Positions 54,583 to 62,750 of a DNA stretch of 64,000 nucleotides are shown here, piece by piece. The notes under the pieces are model-generated. The model searched no databases and was not told the DNA's origin. It was given only the letters and a program-made list of their open reading frames with translations. Made by a program: the position numbers and the translations under genes. How positions within the stretch are numbered: the first letter of the stretch is position 1; every line of letters begins with the position of its first letter. Source of the DNA: Halomonas sp. 1513 (GTDB lineage Bacteria; Pseudomonadota; Gammaproteobacteria; Pseudomonadales; Halomonadaceae); the NCBI GenBank assembly GCA_001971685.1, contig CP019326.1, positions 992,001 to 1,056,000 on the forward strand, read 5' to 3'.

Positions 54583-55566
54583 ATGCCTTATACGACAAGC
54601 ATGGCCTTCTGGACGCTGGCTCCCGGTCACGGTGTGCTGCGCAGCGAGCCGCTGGAGGCGCCTGGTCCGGATGAGGTAGTGGTCGAGGCGCTTTACAGCG
54701 GTGTGAGCCGGGGTACCGAATCGCTGGTGTTCACCGGCCGGGTACCGCCCAGCGAGTATCAGCGCATGCGTGCGCCGTTTCAGGAGGGTGACTTCCCAGG
54801 CCCGCTGAAGTACGGCTACGCCAGCGTGGGTTGCGTGGTCGAGGGGCCTGAGACGCTGCGCGGGCGCACCGTATTCTGCCTCTATCCGCATCAGCAGCGC
54901 TACGTGGTGCCGGCCAGCGCCGTGCATCCGCTGCCCGATGACGTTCCCCCCGAGCGCGCCGTGTTGGCGGCCAATCTCGAGACGGCGATCAACGGCGTGT
55001 GGGACGCGGCGCCCGGGCTCGGAGATCGCATCTGCGTGATCGGCGCCGGGGTGGTCGGTGCGCTGGTGGCTTGGCTATGCCAGGGTATTCCCGGTACCCA
55101 GGTGTGCCTGGTGGATATCGAGCCAGAGCGAGCCGGCCTGGCTCGGGCGCTGGGCGTGCCCTTTGCCCTGCCCGATGAAGCGCCGCTCGACAACGACCTG
55201 GTGATCCATGCCAGCGGCCACCCTGGTGGGCTGGACACGGCGCTGCGTGTGGCCGCCCGCGAGGCCACCCTGGTCGAGATGAGCTGGTACGGCGAACAGC
55301 CAGTGGCACTGCCGCTGGGCGGCGCCTTCCACGCCCAGCGCCTGACTCTGCGCTCCAGCCAGGTGGGCGGCATCGCGCCCCAGCGTCAGCCGCGCTGGGA
55401 CTTTCGCCGGCGCATGCAGCTTGCGCTGCGGCTGCTGGCCGAGCCGCGGCTCGATGCGCTGATCAGCGGCGAGACGCCCTTCTCCTCCCTGCCCGACGAG
55501 ATGCCGCGCCTGGTACAGGGCGGCGGCACGGTGCTCTGCCACCGTATTCGCTATGCAACGACCTGA
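54583..55566 (+). CDS. MDR-superfamily dehydrogenase lacking the catalytic zinc Cys
   Basis: A 327-residue medium-chain dehydrogenase. The GroES-like part has [18 protein letters not shown] (about residues 38-55), the form seen in BchC-like proteins where the usual catalytic Cys is Ser. The Rossmann part has [20 protein letters not shown] and a downstream [17 protein letters not shown]. It probably oxidises or reduces a sugar- or pterin-like alcohol without zinc (inference). It opens a tight operon with the pterin-synthase homologue 20 bp later. The ATG at 54583 has a poor ribosome site; the AT-rich upstream region is a good promoter candidate. Confidence 0.78.
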   Translation: MPYTTSMAFWTLAPGHGVLRSEPLEAPGPDEVVVEALYSGVSRGTESLVFTGRVPPSEYQRMRAPFQEGDFPGPLKYGYASVGCVVEGPETLRGRTVFCLYPHQQRYVVPASAVHPLPDDVPPERAVLAANLETAINGVWDAAPGLGDRICVIGAGVVGALVAWLCQGIPGTQVCLVDIEPERAGLARALGVPFALPDEAPLDNDLVIHASGHPGGLDTALRVAAREATLVEMSWYGEQPVALPLGGAFHAQRLTLRSSQVGGIAPQRQPRWDFRRRMQLALRLLAEPRLDALISGETPFSSLPDEMPRLVQGGGTVLCHRIRYATT

Positions 55567-55586
55567 CCCCCTTCGAGGAGCTGTCT

Positions 55587-55985
55587 ATGTACCGTCTGAC
55601 CGTTCGTGACCACTTCATGATCGCCCATAGCTTTCGTGGCGATATTTTCGGCCCCGCCCAGCGCACTCACGGGGCCACTTATGTGGTCGACGTCACCTTT
55701 CAGCGCCGCGAGCTGGATGACGACGACCTGATCGTGGATATCGGCCTGGCCAGCGAGACGCTGTCGACCCTGCTGGCCGAGTTCAACTTCCACAACCTCG
55801 ACGAGCTCGAGGAGTTTCAGGGCCGTAACACCACCACCGAATTCATGGCGCGGGTGATCTTCGAACGCCTCGCGGCGGCGATCGCCGACGGGCGGCTCGG
55901 CGAAGGGGGGCGTGGCCTCGAAGCGCTGACGGTCACCCTCCATGAGTCGCATATCGCCTGGGCCAGCTACGAAGGAGCGTTGTAA
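55587..55985 (+). CDS. 6-pyruvoyl-tetrahydropterin synthase/QueD homologue with altered active site
   Basis: A 132-residue T-fold protein. The fold pattern is clear: HFMIAHSF (His14), [12 protein letters not shown] (His28), the NFHNLDEL helix and [15 protein letters not shown], ending [15 protein letters not shown] with Glu120. In canonical QueD the metal is held by His in FxAAH and by both His of HGH, and a Cys lies four residues before HGH. Here the second His is Ala30 and the Cys position is Ala24; the usual Asp before the catalytic His is Phe68. So it should not work as a normal enzyme of this family, unless it uses other residues. GAGGAGC precedes the ATG at 55587. Its stop overlaps the glycosyltransferase start (TAATG). 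Confidence 0.8.
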   Translation: MYRLTVRDHFMIAHSFRGDIFGPAQRTHGATYVVDVTFQRRELDDDDLIVDIGLASETLSTLLAEFNFHNLDELEEFQGRNTTTEFMARVIFERLAAAIADGRLGEGGRGLEALTVTLHESHIAWASYEGAL

Positions 55986-57052
55986 TGCCGCAAGCGCCCG
56001 ATCTGTGCCTGATCGTCGCCGGCGACCCCGGGCAGCTGACCGGCGGCTATGTCTATGATGCGCGCATCGTCGCCGCCCTCGAGGCGCGCGGCTGGCGGGT
56101 CGAGGTAGTGGGGCTGGCGGGGCGGTTCCCCGACCCCGATGCACGCGCCCGTGATGCGCTGGAGACGGCGCTGGCCGCCCAGCCCGATGATCGCCGGGTG
56201 GTCATCGACGGCTTGGCCATGGGGGGGCTGCCCGAGGTGGTCGAAGCGCATGCCACACGGCTCGATCTCACGGCGCTGGTGCATCACCCGCTGGCCGACG
56301 AGACGGGGCTCGACGAAGCCACGCGTGTGCGGCTACTGGACAGCGAGGCGCGCGGCCTGGCCGCGGTGGCGCGGGTGATCAGCACCAGTGCCTTCACGGC
56401 CCGACGCCTGCGTGACTTCGGAATTGCCGCGGCACAGGTGGTCGAACCTGGCGTCGAGCCCGCGTCGCTTGCCCCCAGCGCCCTCGATCTGGAAGACAGC
56501 CAGCGTCCTCAGCGACTGCTGTGCGTGGCCACCGTGACCCCGCGCAAGGGCCACGATTTGCTGGTCGAGGCGCTGGCCGGGCTGGATGCCACCCGCTGGC
56601 GCTGTGACTGCATCGGCGGCCTCGACCGCGATCCGGCCCACGCTGAGCGGGTTGCCGCCAGCATCGCCGAGCATGGCCTCACGCAGCAGTTGCGGCTGCT
56701 CGGCGAGCGCGAGCCTCAGGCCCTGGACGTGGCCTATCGCGACGCCGACCTGTTCGTCCTGCCCTCTCACTATGAGGGCTACGGCATGGTGGTCACCGAA
56801 GCGCTGGCCCGCGGCCTGCCGGTGATTACCACCACCGGCGGGGCGCTGCGTTACACCCTGCCCGAGGGCGCCGGGCTGGCGGTGGCGCCCGGTGACGTAG
56901 AGGCCCTGCGTGGGGCCCTGCGCAGCTGGCTGGATGATGCTCGCCTGCGGCGGGAGCTGCGCCGCGGCGCCATCGCGGCCCGCGAACGGCAGAGCGACTG
57001 GCAAGCCGCGGGCGACGCCTTCGCTGCTGCGCTCGGGGTAGCGCATCCATGA
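55985..57052 (+). CDS. Glycosyltransferase family 4 protein
   Basis: A 355-residue GT-B-fold glycosyltransferase. The N-terminal domain has DPGQLTGGYVYDARIVAALE. The C-terminal donor domain has LLCVATVTPRKGHDLLVEAL and the EX7E-type motif HYEGYGMVVTEALARGLPVI for nucleotide-sugar binding. It is likely cytoplasmic and uses an NDP-sugar; acceptor unknown. Its ATG shares a base with the pterin-synthase homologue's stop, and its stop overlaps the methyltransferase start by four bases (ATGA), so the three are translationally coupled. Confidence 0.88.
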   Translation: MPQAPDLCLIVAGDPGQLTGGYVYDARIVAALEARGWRVEVVGLAGRFPDPDARARDALETALAAQPDDRRVVIDGLAMGGLPEVVEAHATRLDLTALVHHPLADETGLDEATRVRLLDSEARGLAAVARVISTSAFTARRLRDFGIAAAQVVEPGVEPASLAPSALDLEDSQRPQRLLCVATVTPRKGHDLLVEALAGLDATRWRCDCIGGLDRDPAHAERVAASIAEHGLTQQLRLLGEREPQALDVAYRDADLFVLPSHYEGYGMVVTEALARGLPVITTTGGALRYTLPEGAGLAVAPGDVEALRGALRSWLDDARLRRELRRGAIAARERQSDWQAAGDAFAAALGVAHP

Positions 57053-57945
57053 CCGTCGCGGACAACGCCGGGGGCGGCCGTTTCGCCAGCGACTGGCTGG
57101 CGCTGCGTGAGGCCGCCGATCACGCCGCACGCTGTGCCGAGCTGACCGCCGAGGCGGGTGCCTGGCTGCGCCGTCACCGGGCATCCGACAGCGCACCGCT
57201 GACGCTGGTCGATCTGGGCTGCGGGCGCGCCAGTAATCCTGCCTATTTGGCGTCGCGCCTGCCTGGCCCGCAGCGCTGGCGGCTGGTGGATCATGATCCG
57301 GCGCTGCTGGAGAGGGCTCGCCGGCGGCTGGCAGACTGTGCCGATGCGGCGGGCAGGCAGCCCGATATCGAAAACCGTCAGGTCGACCTGGCCGACCTCG
57401 AGGCGCTGCCTGGCCTGCTCGATGGCGCCGAGCTGGTGTGCGCCTCGGCGCTGTTCGATCTCTGCTCCACGGCCTGGGTCGAGGCGTTGGCCGAGGCCTG
57501 CGCGGCACGCCGCTTGGCGGCGCTGTTCACCCTCAGCGTGGATGGCCACTGGCAGTTCATCGATGCCAGCGGGCCGCGCCAGGACGCCGAAGACGATTGG
57601 GTACGCACGCTGTTCGGCGACCATCAGCGCCGCGACAAGGGGCTGGGGTCGGCGTTGGGGGGAGAGGCGCCGGCGGTGCTGGCTGCCGCCTTCGAGGCGC
57701 ACGGCTATCGCGTCGAGCGTGCCGCCAGCCCGTGGCAACTGGCGCCGGGCAGCGAGGCGGCGCTGACCCTGGGGCACGCGCTGGTGGCCGGTTGGGCCAC
57801 GGCGGCGGCCGAGCAGTGCCCCGCGCAGGCGGGGCGAAGCGAGGCCTGGCAGTTGGCCCGCCAGCGCGACCTGGCCAACGGCCGCTGCGGGGTCTGGGTC
57901 GGCCACGTCGACCTGCTGCTGCTGCCTCCTGAGGGAGCTGCCTGA
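57049..57945 (+). CDS. Class I SAM-dependent methyltransferase
   Basis: A 298-residue methyltransferase. The SAM-binding motif VDLGCGRASNPAYLASRLPG is at about residues 54-73, followed by LVDHDPALLERARRRLADC and a motif-IV-like LVCASALFDLCSTAWVEALA. The substrate cannot be told. Coupling to the glycosyltransferase upstream and the flippase-like gene downstream (TGATG overlap at 57943-57947) puts it in the same operon, where it may methylate the glycoside or the pterin-like core (inference). Confidence 0.85.
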   Translation: MTVADNAGGGRFASDWLALREAADHAARCAELTAEAGAWLRRHRASDSAPLTLVDLGCGRASNPAYLASRLPGPQRWRLVDHDPALLERARRRLADCADAAGRQPDIENRQVDLADLEALPGLLDGAELVCASALFDLCSTAWVEALAEACAARRLAALFTLSVDGHWQFIDASGPRQDAEDDWVRTLFGDHQRRDKGLGSALGGEAPAVLAAAFEAHGYRVERAASPWQLAPGSEAALTLGHALVAGWATAAAEQCPAQAGRSEAWQLARQRDLANGRCGVWVGHVDLLLLPPEGAA

Positions 57946-59897
57946 TGGGTGGCGCGACGCGGCGGCGCAGCCTGCTGCGCCTGGCGGTCAGCCTGGCGCT
58001 GCTGGGCGGCGTCGCGCTGTGGCTGGAGGCCGCGGAGGTGATCGCCGAGGTGCAGCGGCTGGCCCCTGGCTGGGTGCTGCTGGCACTGCTGCTGAGTCTG
58101 CCCCAGGTCGTGATCTCGGCGTGGCGCTGGCGCTTTACCGCCGCGCGCCTCGGAGTAGGGCTGAGCTGGCGCCATGCCATCAACGACTACTATCTGGCCA
58201 GCTTTCTCAATCAGGTGCTGCCCGGCGCGGTGCTCGGCGATGCCGCCCGCGCCTGGCGTCATGCTCGGGCCAGCGGTCAGCGCGCCGCGGCATGGCGCGG
58301 CGTGGTCATCGAGCGCGCTTCCGGCCAGCTGGTGCTGGCGGTGGTTACCCTGGCCATCCTGGCACTCTCGCCGCTGTGGCATGCCGCCATTGGCGACCTG
58401 CTGGCACGCCCCATGGTGGGCACTAGCGTCGCGGTAGTCGCAGGGCTGGCAGTGCTGGGGACGGGGCTGTGGTGGGGGCTGTGCCGCTCAGGCATCACCC
58501 CGCCGACCTGGGCCAGCGGCCTGGGTGGTGACCTGCACCGAGCGCTCTTCAGCCGGCGCGCCTGGCCGGCGCAGCTGGGGGGCTCGCTGCTGGTGCTGGC
58601 CAGCTATGGCGCGATCTTCGTCTGCGCCGCGCGGGCGATAGGTGTCGAGCTGCCGGTCACCACTCTGCTGGCGCTGCTGCCGCCGGTGCTGCTGGCGATG
58701 CTGATCCCGCTGTCGGTGGCCGGCTGGGGCTTTCGCGAGGGCGCCGCGGCGCTGGTCTGGCTCGGCGTCGGCCTGCCGCCGGCGCAGGGTGTGGCGGTGT
58801 CGGTGAGCTACGGGCTGCTGGTGCTGCTGGCCAGCCTGCCCGGGGCGCTGTGCTGGTGGCAGCGCAAGCGCAACGCGGCACCCGGCTCAGTCGATGGCGG
58901 GGCGCAGGGCGACATCGAAGAGGGTGTCGTCGCCGCAGTCGAAACGTCGCGCGGTGGGCCGCAGCGCCTGGTCGAGGGTGTCGATGACGGGCAGCGACAG
59001 CCCCGGGCGCCCGGAGCCGATCAGCAGCGGCGCTACCAGCAGATGCAGGCGGTCGACACAGCCGGCGGCGATGAACTGCGACACAGTTTGACCGCCGCCC
59101 TCGATCAGCACGCGGCGGCAGCCGGCCTGCTGCAGGACATCGATCACCGCCAGGGGAGACACCCGGCCCTCGGCGTCCTGCGTCAGCCGGTAGTGCTCGA
59201 CGTGTGTGCCAACCCCGTTGGGCGCCGCCACGCCCTCGCCGAGCAGGTGCAGCGTCGCCAGCCGCGTGTCCTGAAACACACGCCGCGCAGCCGGTACCCG
59301 GCCGCGCGGGTCGAGCACCACCCGCCGCGGCTGGCGACCCTCGACGTGGCGTACGTTGAGCTGCGGGTCGTCCTCGTCGGCGGTGCCGGCACCCACCAGC
59401 ACGGCGTCGACCAGGGCGCGCAGCCGGTGCAGATGAACCCGGCTCGCGACGCCGTTGATGTAGTGGGAGTGACCGCTGTGGGTGGCGATGCGTCCGTCGA
59501 GGCTCTGGCCGAGCTGGGCGACCACCCGCGGGCCGGCGTCGCAGACCAGCGGCAGCAGGCTGTCGAGCAGCGCGCTGGCGGCGCTGCCCAGTGTCGGCTC
59601 GGCATGCCACTGGCCGCCGCGGATCAGCGTCAGTTGGGCGCTACCCTGGCTGACGGTCAGTCGGCGCTGGCGGCTCCAGGGGTGGTCGCGCGCCGTCTGC
59701 AACGCCTGCCAGGCGAGGCTCAGCTCGCTGTCGTCGCGACGCGGCGTGGCGGGGTGGCTCATTCACGGCCTCTCTCGATCAGAAACGTTCCTTATCATGG
59801 GCAGCCGCCACGGGCGGCACAAGCCCCATGCATCCGTGGCGCCGTGGCGCCCGTATCCAGACCCATTATCCCCAGTGCCATACGCCTCCCCGGGTGA
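57945..59897 (+). CDS. Flippase-like membrane protein (UPF0104/AglD-MprF N-terminal type), with antisense extension
   Basis: The first 310 residues are a lysylphosphatidylglycerol synthase TM-region protein: about eight helices, the WRWRFTAARLGVGLSWRHAI loop and NQVLPGAVLGDAARAWRHAR motif, and the late SVAGWGFREGAAALVWLG block. Family members end near here, at GALCWWQRKRNAA (position about 58890). The frame, however, has no stop until 59897, running antisense through the whole RibD-like gene; residues 315-650 have no family sense. The extension is probably an artefact of GC-rich reading or a lost stop codon. The functional protein is likely about 310 residues, and its job may be to flip or anchor the operon's product. 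Confidence 0.7.
   Translation: MGGATRRRSLLRLAVSLALLGGVALWLEAAEVIAEVQRLAPGWVLLALLLSLPQVVISAWRWRFTAARLGVGLSWRHAINDYYLASFLNQVLPGAVLGDAARAWRHARASGQRAAAWRGVVIERASGQLVLAVVTLAILALSPLWHAAIGDLLARPMVGTSVAVVAGLAVLGTGLWWGLCRSGITPPTWASGLGGDLHRALFSRRAWPAQLGGSLLVLASYGAIFVCAARAIGVELPVTTLLALLPPVLLAMLIPLSVAGWGFREGAAALVWLGVGLPPAQGVAVSVSYGLLVLLASLPGALCWWQRKRNAAPGSVDGGAQGDIEEGVVAAVETSRGGPQRLVEGVDDGQRQPRAPGADQQRRYQQMQAVDTAGGDELRHSLTAALDQHAAAAGLLQDIDHRQGRHPALGVLRQPVVLDVCANPVGRRHALAEQVQRRQPRVLKHTPRSRYPAARVEHHPPRLATLDVAYVELRVVLVGGAGTHQHGVDQGAQPVQMNPARDAVDVVGVTAVGGDASVEALAELGDHPRAGVADQRQQAVEQRAGGAAQCRLGMPLAAADQRQLGATLADGQSALAAPGVVARRLQRLPGEAQLAVVATRRGGVAHSRPLSIRNVPYHGQPPRAAQAPCIRGAVAPVSRPIIPSAIRLPG
58887..59762 (-). 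CDS. RibD C-terminal (dihydrofolate-reductase-fold) reductase
   Basis: A 291-residue protein with an N-terminal 85-residue region of no known type and a RibD-C domain: VVAQLGQSLDGRIATHSGHS, YINGVASRVHLHRLRALVDA, VLVGAGTADEDDPQLNVRHV and LIEGGGQTVSQFIAAGCVDR. RibD-C reduces the ribose of a pyrimidine intermediate of riboflavin synthesis with NADPH. The deaminase half of RibD is missing, so this is a stand-alone reductase, perhaps for a related ribosyl-pyrimidine or pterin. It is divergent from ribA and lies entirely opposite the flippase frame's extension. Confidence 0.82.
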   Translation of the reverse strand: MSHPATPRRDDSELSLAWQALQTARDHPWSRQRRLTVSQGSAQLTLIRGGQWHAEPTLGSAASALLDSLLPLVCDAGPRVVAQLGQSLDGRIATHSGHSHYINGVASRVHLHRLRALVDAVLVGAGTADEDDPQLNVRHVEGRQPRRVVLDPRGRVPAARRVFQDTRLATLHLLGEGVAAPNGVGTHVEHYRLTQDAEGRVSPLAVIDVLQQAGCRRVLIEGGGQTVSQFIAAGCVDRLHLLVAPLLIGSGRPGLSLPVIDTLDQALRPTARRFDCGDDTLFDVALRPAID

Positions 59898-59914
59898 GGC
59901 GACAAGGAGGCTAC

Positions 59915-61057
59915 ATGCCACGTACAGGACATCACGTCGAGCGCGCCATCTTCGATCTTCGCCGCGGCGTACCGGTGGTACTGCAGGATGCCGACACGGC
60001 GACCCTGATCCAGCCGATGGAAGGACTATCGGCGAGCCAGTTGGCGACGCTGCAGGAGGACGCTGCGCTGGTGATTACCGGTCACCGTCTGGCGGTGTTG
60101 AACGGTGACGCAGGTGGCGTGTCCAGGCAGGTCGAGGCCCTGCGCCTGCCGCTGGGCAGCTGCGGCCCGCTGGATCTGGCGCGTCTCGAACGGCTGGCGT
60201 TCGGCTCCCAGGCCGAGCCGCGAACGGCGGCGCTGGCCCAACCGGCCGGGGCGGGTGAGCATGGCGCGCTGGCGCTGATGCGCCGCGCGTTGCTGATTCC
60301 CGCGGCGTTGACCGTCGAGCTGACCGGCGCCGCGCGCAGCGCCGCCCAGGCACGTATCGATGCCGGCGAGTGGTTGAGCGTCGAGGCCGAGGCGGCGATC
60401 GACTGCTTCGACAGCGCTGCCGGCATGCTGACCCGAGTCAGCGAGGCGCGGATTCCGCTGGCCGAGGCCACCGAGAGCCGTTTCATCCTGTTTCGTGAGC
60501 CGGATGGGCTGCGTGAGCACGTCGCGGTGGTGATCGGTGAGCCCGGCGACTGGCAGCCGGCAGTGCCGCTGCGCCTGCACTCGGCGTGCCTGACCGGTGA
60601 TCTGTTCGGCAGTCTGCGCTGCGACTGCGGCGAGCAGCTGCGCAACGCGGTAGCGGATATCGAGTCGCTGGGTGGTGGGGTACTGCTGTATCTGGCCCAG
60701 GAGGGGCGCGGCATCGGCCTGGCCAACAAGCTGCGCGCCTACACCCTGCAAGACGGTGGCCTGGACACCGTGGACGCCGACCGGGTGCTGGGGTTCGGCG
60801 ACGACGAGCGCCACTATCGCGCAGCGGTGGACATGCTCGCGGCACTCGAGATCCAGCGGATCCAGATGTTGACCAACAACCCGCAGAAGATCTCGGCCCT
60901 GCAGGCCGGCGGCATCGAGGTGGTGGAGCGACAGGCGCTGTATGGCCGTCTCAACGATCACAATCGCCGCTACCTGAGTGCCAAGGCCGAGCGCTCCGGG
61001 CACCTGCTGGATGAGGTGCTAAACGCCGATACGTCACGCTCTTCGGCCTGCAAGTAG
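59915..61057 (+). CDS. ribA: GTP cyclohydrolase II with atypical N-terminal domain
   Basis: A 380-residue protein. The C-terminal two thirds are GTP cyclohydrolase II: PLRLHSACLTGDLFGSLRCD with the zinc ligands (one Cys, then C-x-C), YLAQEGRGIGLANKLRAYTL and MLTNNPQKISALQAGGIEVV. The N-terminal 170 residues start HVERAIFDLRRGVPVVLQDA and do not show the DHBP synthase sequence found in RibBA fusions. It opens GTP to a 2,5-diaminopyrimidine with formate loss. AAGGAGG lies 7 bp before ATG 59915. It is divergent from the RibD-like reductase gene, which makes a shared pathway likely; it may be a second RibA beside one for riboflavin. Confidence 0.88.
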   Translation: MPRTGHHVERAIFDLRRGVPVVLQDADTATLIQPMEGLSASQLATLQEDAALVITGHRLAVLNGDAGGVSRQVEALRLPLGSCGPLDLARLERLAFGSQAEPRTAALAQPAGAGEHGALALMRRALLIPAALTVELTGAARSAAQARIDAGEWLSVEAEAAIDCFDSAAGMLTRVSEARIPLAEATESRFILFREPDGLREHVAVVIGEPGDWQPAVPLRLHSACLTGDLFGSLRCDCGEQLRNAVADIESLGGGVLLYLAQEGRGIGLANKLRAYTLQDGGLDTVDADRVLGFGDDERHYRAAVDMLAALEIQRIQMLTNNPQKISALQAGGIEVVERQALYGRLNDHNRRYLSAKAERSGHLLDEVLNADTSRSSACK

Positions 61058-61097
61058 TCTTGGCTCCTCAGTCCTGTTGCATATAGCTACGGGACTC

Positions 61098-61124
61098 GGC
61101 GAAAGCCCTGCGAGGAGGCGCTGA
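61098..61124. repeat. Left half of the structured intergenic repeat (copy C)
   Basis: The sequence GGCGAAAGCCCTGCGAGGAG and following GCGCTGA matches the left arm of copies A and B (outer GGCGAGAGGCC-like part, middle GAGGAGG, then CGCTG). No right arm follows; the creatininase stop codon begins at 61126. It lies between the convergent ribA and creatininase genes. Confidence 0.55.
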
Positions 61125-61125
61125 C

Positions 61126-61950
61126 TCAGCGCTGCTGCGCCCAGCCGGGCAGCGATAGCGTCTGGGTCTCGATCACTACCTCGGCCAGCCGCGCGGCGTA
61201 GTGTGCCACCAGCCGCTCGCCCAGCGCGGCGTCGGCCAGGGTGGCATTGCCGGCAACGCCGTCGGCGTGCAGGTCCTCGGCCAGCCAGGCGAAGGCCGCC
61301 TCGCCCTCGGGGCCCACCAGCTTGCCCGCGGCGGCCAGGGTCTCACTACTCGCCGACGGGTGACCGGCGGCTGCCTGCGTCACCTTGTGCGGCGCCAGAT
61401 GCAGCATCATCGCGGTTTCCAGCGCCCCGCCGTGAAGGCCGTGGCGCAGTTCCTCGGCGGGCAGCCAGTCGCCGGGCGGCGGCGCCAGTCGGGTATAGGT
61501 GGCCTTGACCACCAGCATGGCGTGGCGGCGGCGCAGGGCCAGTGCGGCGAGATCCATTACCGCCTTGTTGCCGCCGTGGCTGTTGAGCAGCAGCAGGCGA
61601 CGTATGCCGGCCCGGGCGAGGCTGTCGCCGTAGGCCTCGAGCGTGGCGATGGCCAAGGCAGGCGGCAGGCTCAGGGTGCCGGGATAGCTGGCGTGCTCGT
61701 CGCTGGCGCCCACCGCCAGCGGCGGCAGGCAGACCACGTTGAGGGCGGCGCCTGTCTCGGCAGGGCGCCGTGCGAGCGCCTCGAGGGTGGCCTGCTGCAG
61801 GCCCAGCCCGATATCCAGGTCGGTGGAGAGCGGCAGATGGCGACCGTGCTGCTCGACGGCACCCAGCACCAGGATCGCCACCGGGTCCTCGGCGGCCAGT
61901 GCAGCGAGGCCTTCGCTGGTCAGATCGCTCCAGTCGCCGATATGGCTCAT
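61126..61950 (-). CDS. Creatininase-family amidohydrolase (ArfB/MftE-like)
   Basis: A 274-residue metalloenzyme. Metal-site motifs are VLGAVEQHGRHLPLSTDLDI (Glu, His and Asp ligands, about residues 30-46), GASDEHASYPGTLSL, LLLNSHGGNKAVMDLAA, and a later Glu in HGGALETAMML. Relatives are creatininase, archaeal ArfB, a formamide hydrolase of the pyrimidine pathway that leads to riboflavin and F420, and MftE of mycofactocin. Its ATG overlaps the fkbM stop by four bases (ATGA), so it is coupled to fkbM and opgH. Its convergent neighbour is ribA. A deformylase or amidase in the pterin-like pathway is possible. Confidence 0.85.
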   Translation of the reverse strand: MSHIGDWSDLTSEGLAALAAEDPVAILVLGAVEQHGRHLPLSTDLDIGLGLQQATLEALARRPAETGAALNVVCLPPLAVGASDEHASYPGTLSLPPALAIATLEAYGDSLARAGIRRLLLLNSHGGNKAVMDLAALALRRRHAMLVVKATYTRLAPPPGDWLPAEELRHGLHGGALETAMMLHLAPHKVTQAAAGHPSASSETLAAAGKLVGPEGEAAFAWLAEDLHADGVAGNATLADAALGERLVAHYAARLAEVVIETQTLSLPGWAQQR

Positions 61951-62750
61951 GGCGTTGCTCCCGTTGGCGGGGTGGGCTGGCGGCGGGCATACAGATCGCC
62001 GGAGGCCAGGCCGTCGGCGCCGTCAGCGAGCCAGGCGCGTATCTGCACGGGGCTGCGCCACTCACCCCAGATGAACGCCCGGCGCTCGCCCTGGATGGCG
62101 TTGAAACGGTAGTCGCCGAGGGCCTCGAGGCGTGCCACGCAGGCCTCGGCAACGTCCAGCGCACCGGCCACGAACTCCACGGACAGCGCCTCTACCGGCT
62201 GGCTGAGGCCGGCCAGTACCTCGGCCTCGAAGCCCTCGACATCGACCTTGATGAAGCGCGGCACGCCGAAGCGCGCGATCAGGGCGTCGAGGGTGGTCAC
62301 CGTCACCGTCACTCGGCGCTCCCAGCGGACCTGGCGAAAGCCGGGATTGGTGCGGCCGATGCGCTTGCGCCAGTGGCGCGCCAGCGTCGAGACGCTGGGG
62401 TTGGCGACGCTGATGGCGATCTCGGCCTCGCCCTCCTCGGGCCCGGCGGCCACGGGCATCAGCACCAGGCCGCGGCGCGCGCCCATCAGCCGCACCAGCC
62501 AGCGGAACAGGCCCGGCTGCGGCTCCAGCGCCACCACCTCGGCGCCCAGCGCCTGGAAAGCGGCGGTGCGGTCGCCGAGATGGGCGCCGATATCGAACGC
62601 CAGGTCGCCGGGGGCCAGGAATTCGGCGTAGAGACGCTGAAGGCCAGGCTGACGCCCCGGGCGCCAGTACACCACCAGCGAGCGAGCCAGGCCGAGTGCG
62701 GCCTTGACACGCTGCTGCAGCGGCGGAGGGGAGTCGATGGCATGGGGCAT
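61947..62750 (-). CDS. FkbM-family methyltransferase
   Basis: A 267-residue SAM-dependent methyltransferase of the FkbM type. The SAM motif LAFDIGAHLGDRTAAFQALG is at about residues 48-67, then VVALEPQPGLFRWLVRLMGA, the family's IKVDVEGFEAEVLAGL block and SVEFVAGALDVAEACVARLE. FkbM proteins O-methylate sugars and polyketides. The ATG at 62750 shares one base with the opgH stop (TGATG), so it is translationally coupled to the glucan synthase and could methylate its glucan (inference). A longer frame upstream is inside opgH. Confidence 0.85.
   Translation of the reverse strand: MPHAIDSPPPLQQRVKAALGLARSLVVYWRPGRQPGLQRLYAEFLAPGDLAFDIGAHLGDRTAAFQALGAEVVALEPQPGLFRWLVRLMGARRGLVLMPVAAGPEEGEAEIAISVANPSVSTLARHWRKRIGRTNPGFRQVRWERRVTVTVTTLDALIARFGVPRFIKVDVEGFEAEVLAGLSQPVEALSVEFVAGALDVAEACVARLEALGDYRFNAIQGERRAFIWGEWRSPVQIRAWLADGADGLASGDLYARRQPTPPTGATP

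Noticed and set aside
58887..59762. Treating the RibD-C gene as false because it is opposite a long flippase frame
   Set aside because: The RibD-C protein has full domain motifs (GQSLDGRIAT, GAGTA..DDPQL, GGGQTVSQF), while the flippase extension has none, so RibD-C is the real gene there.
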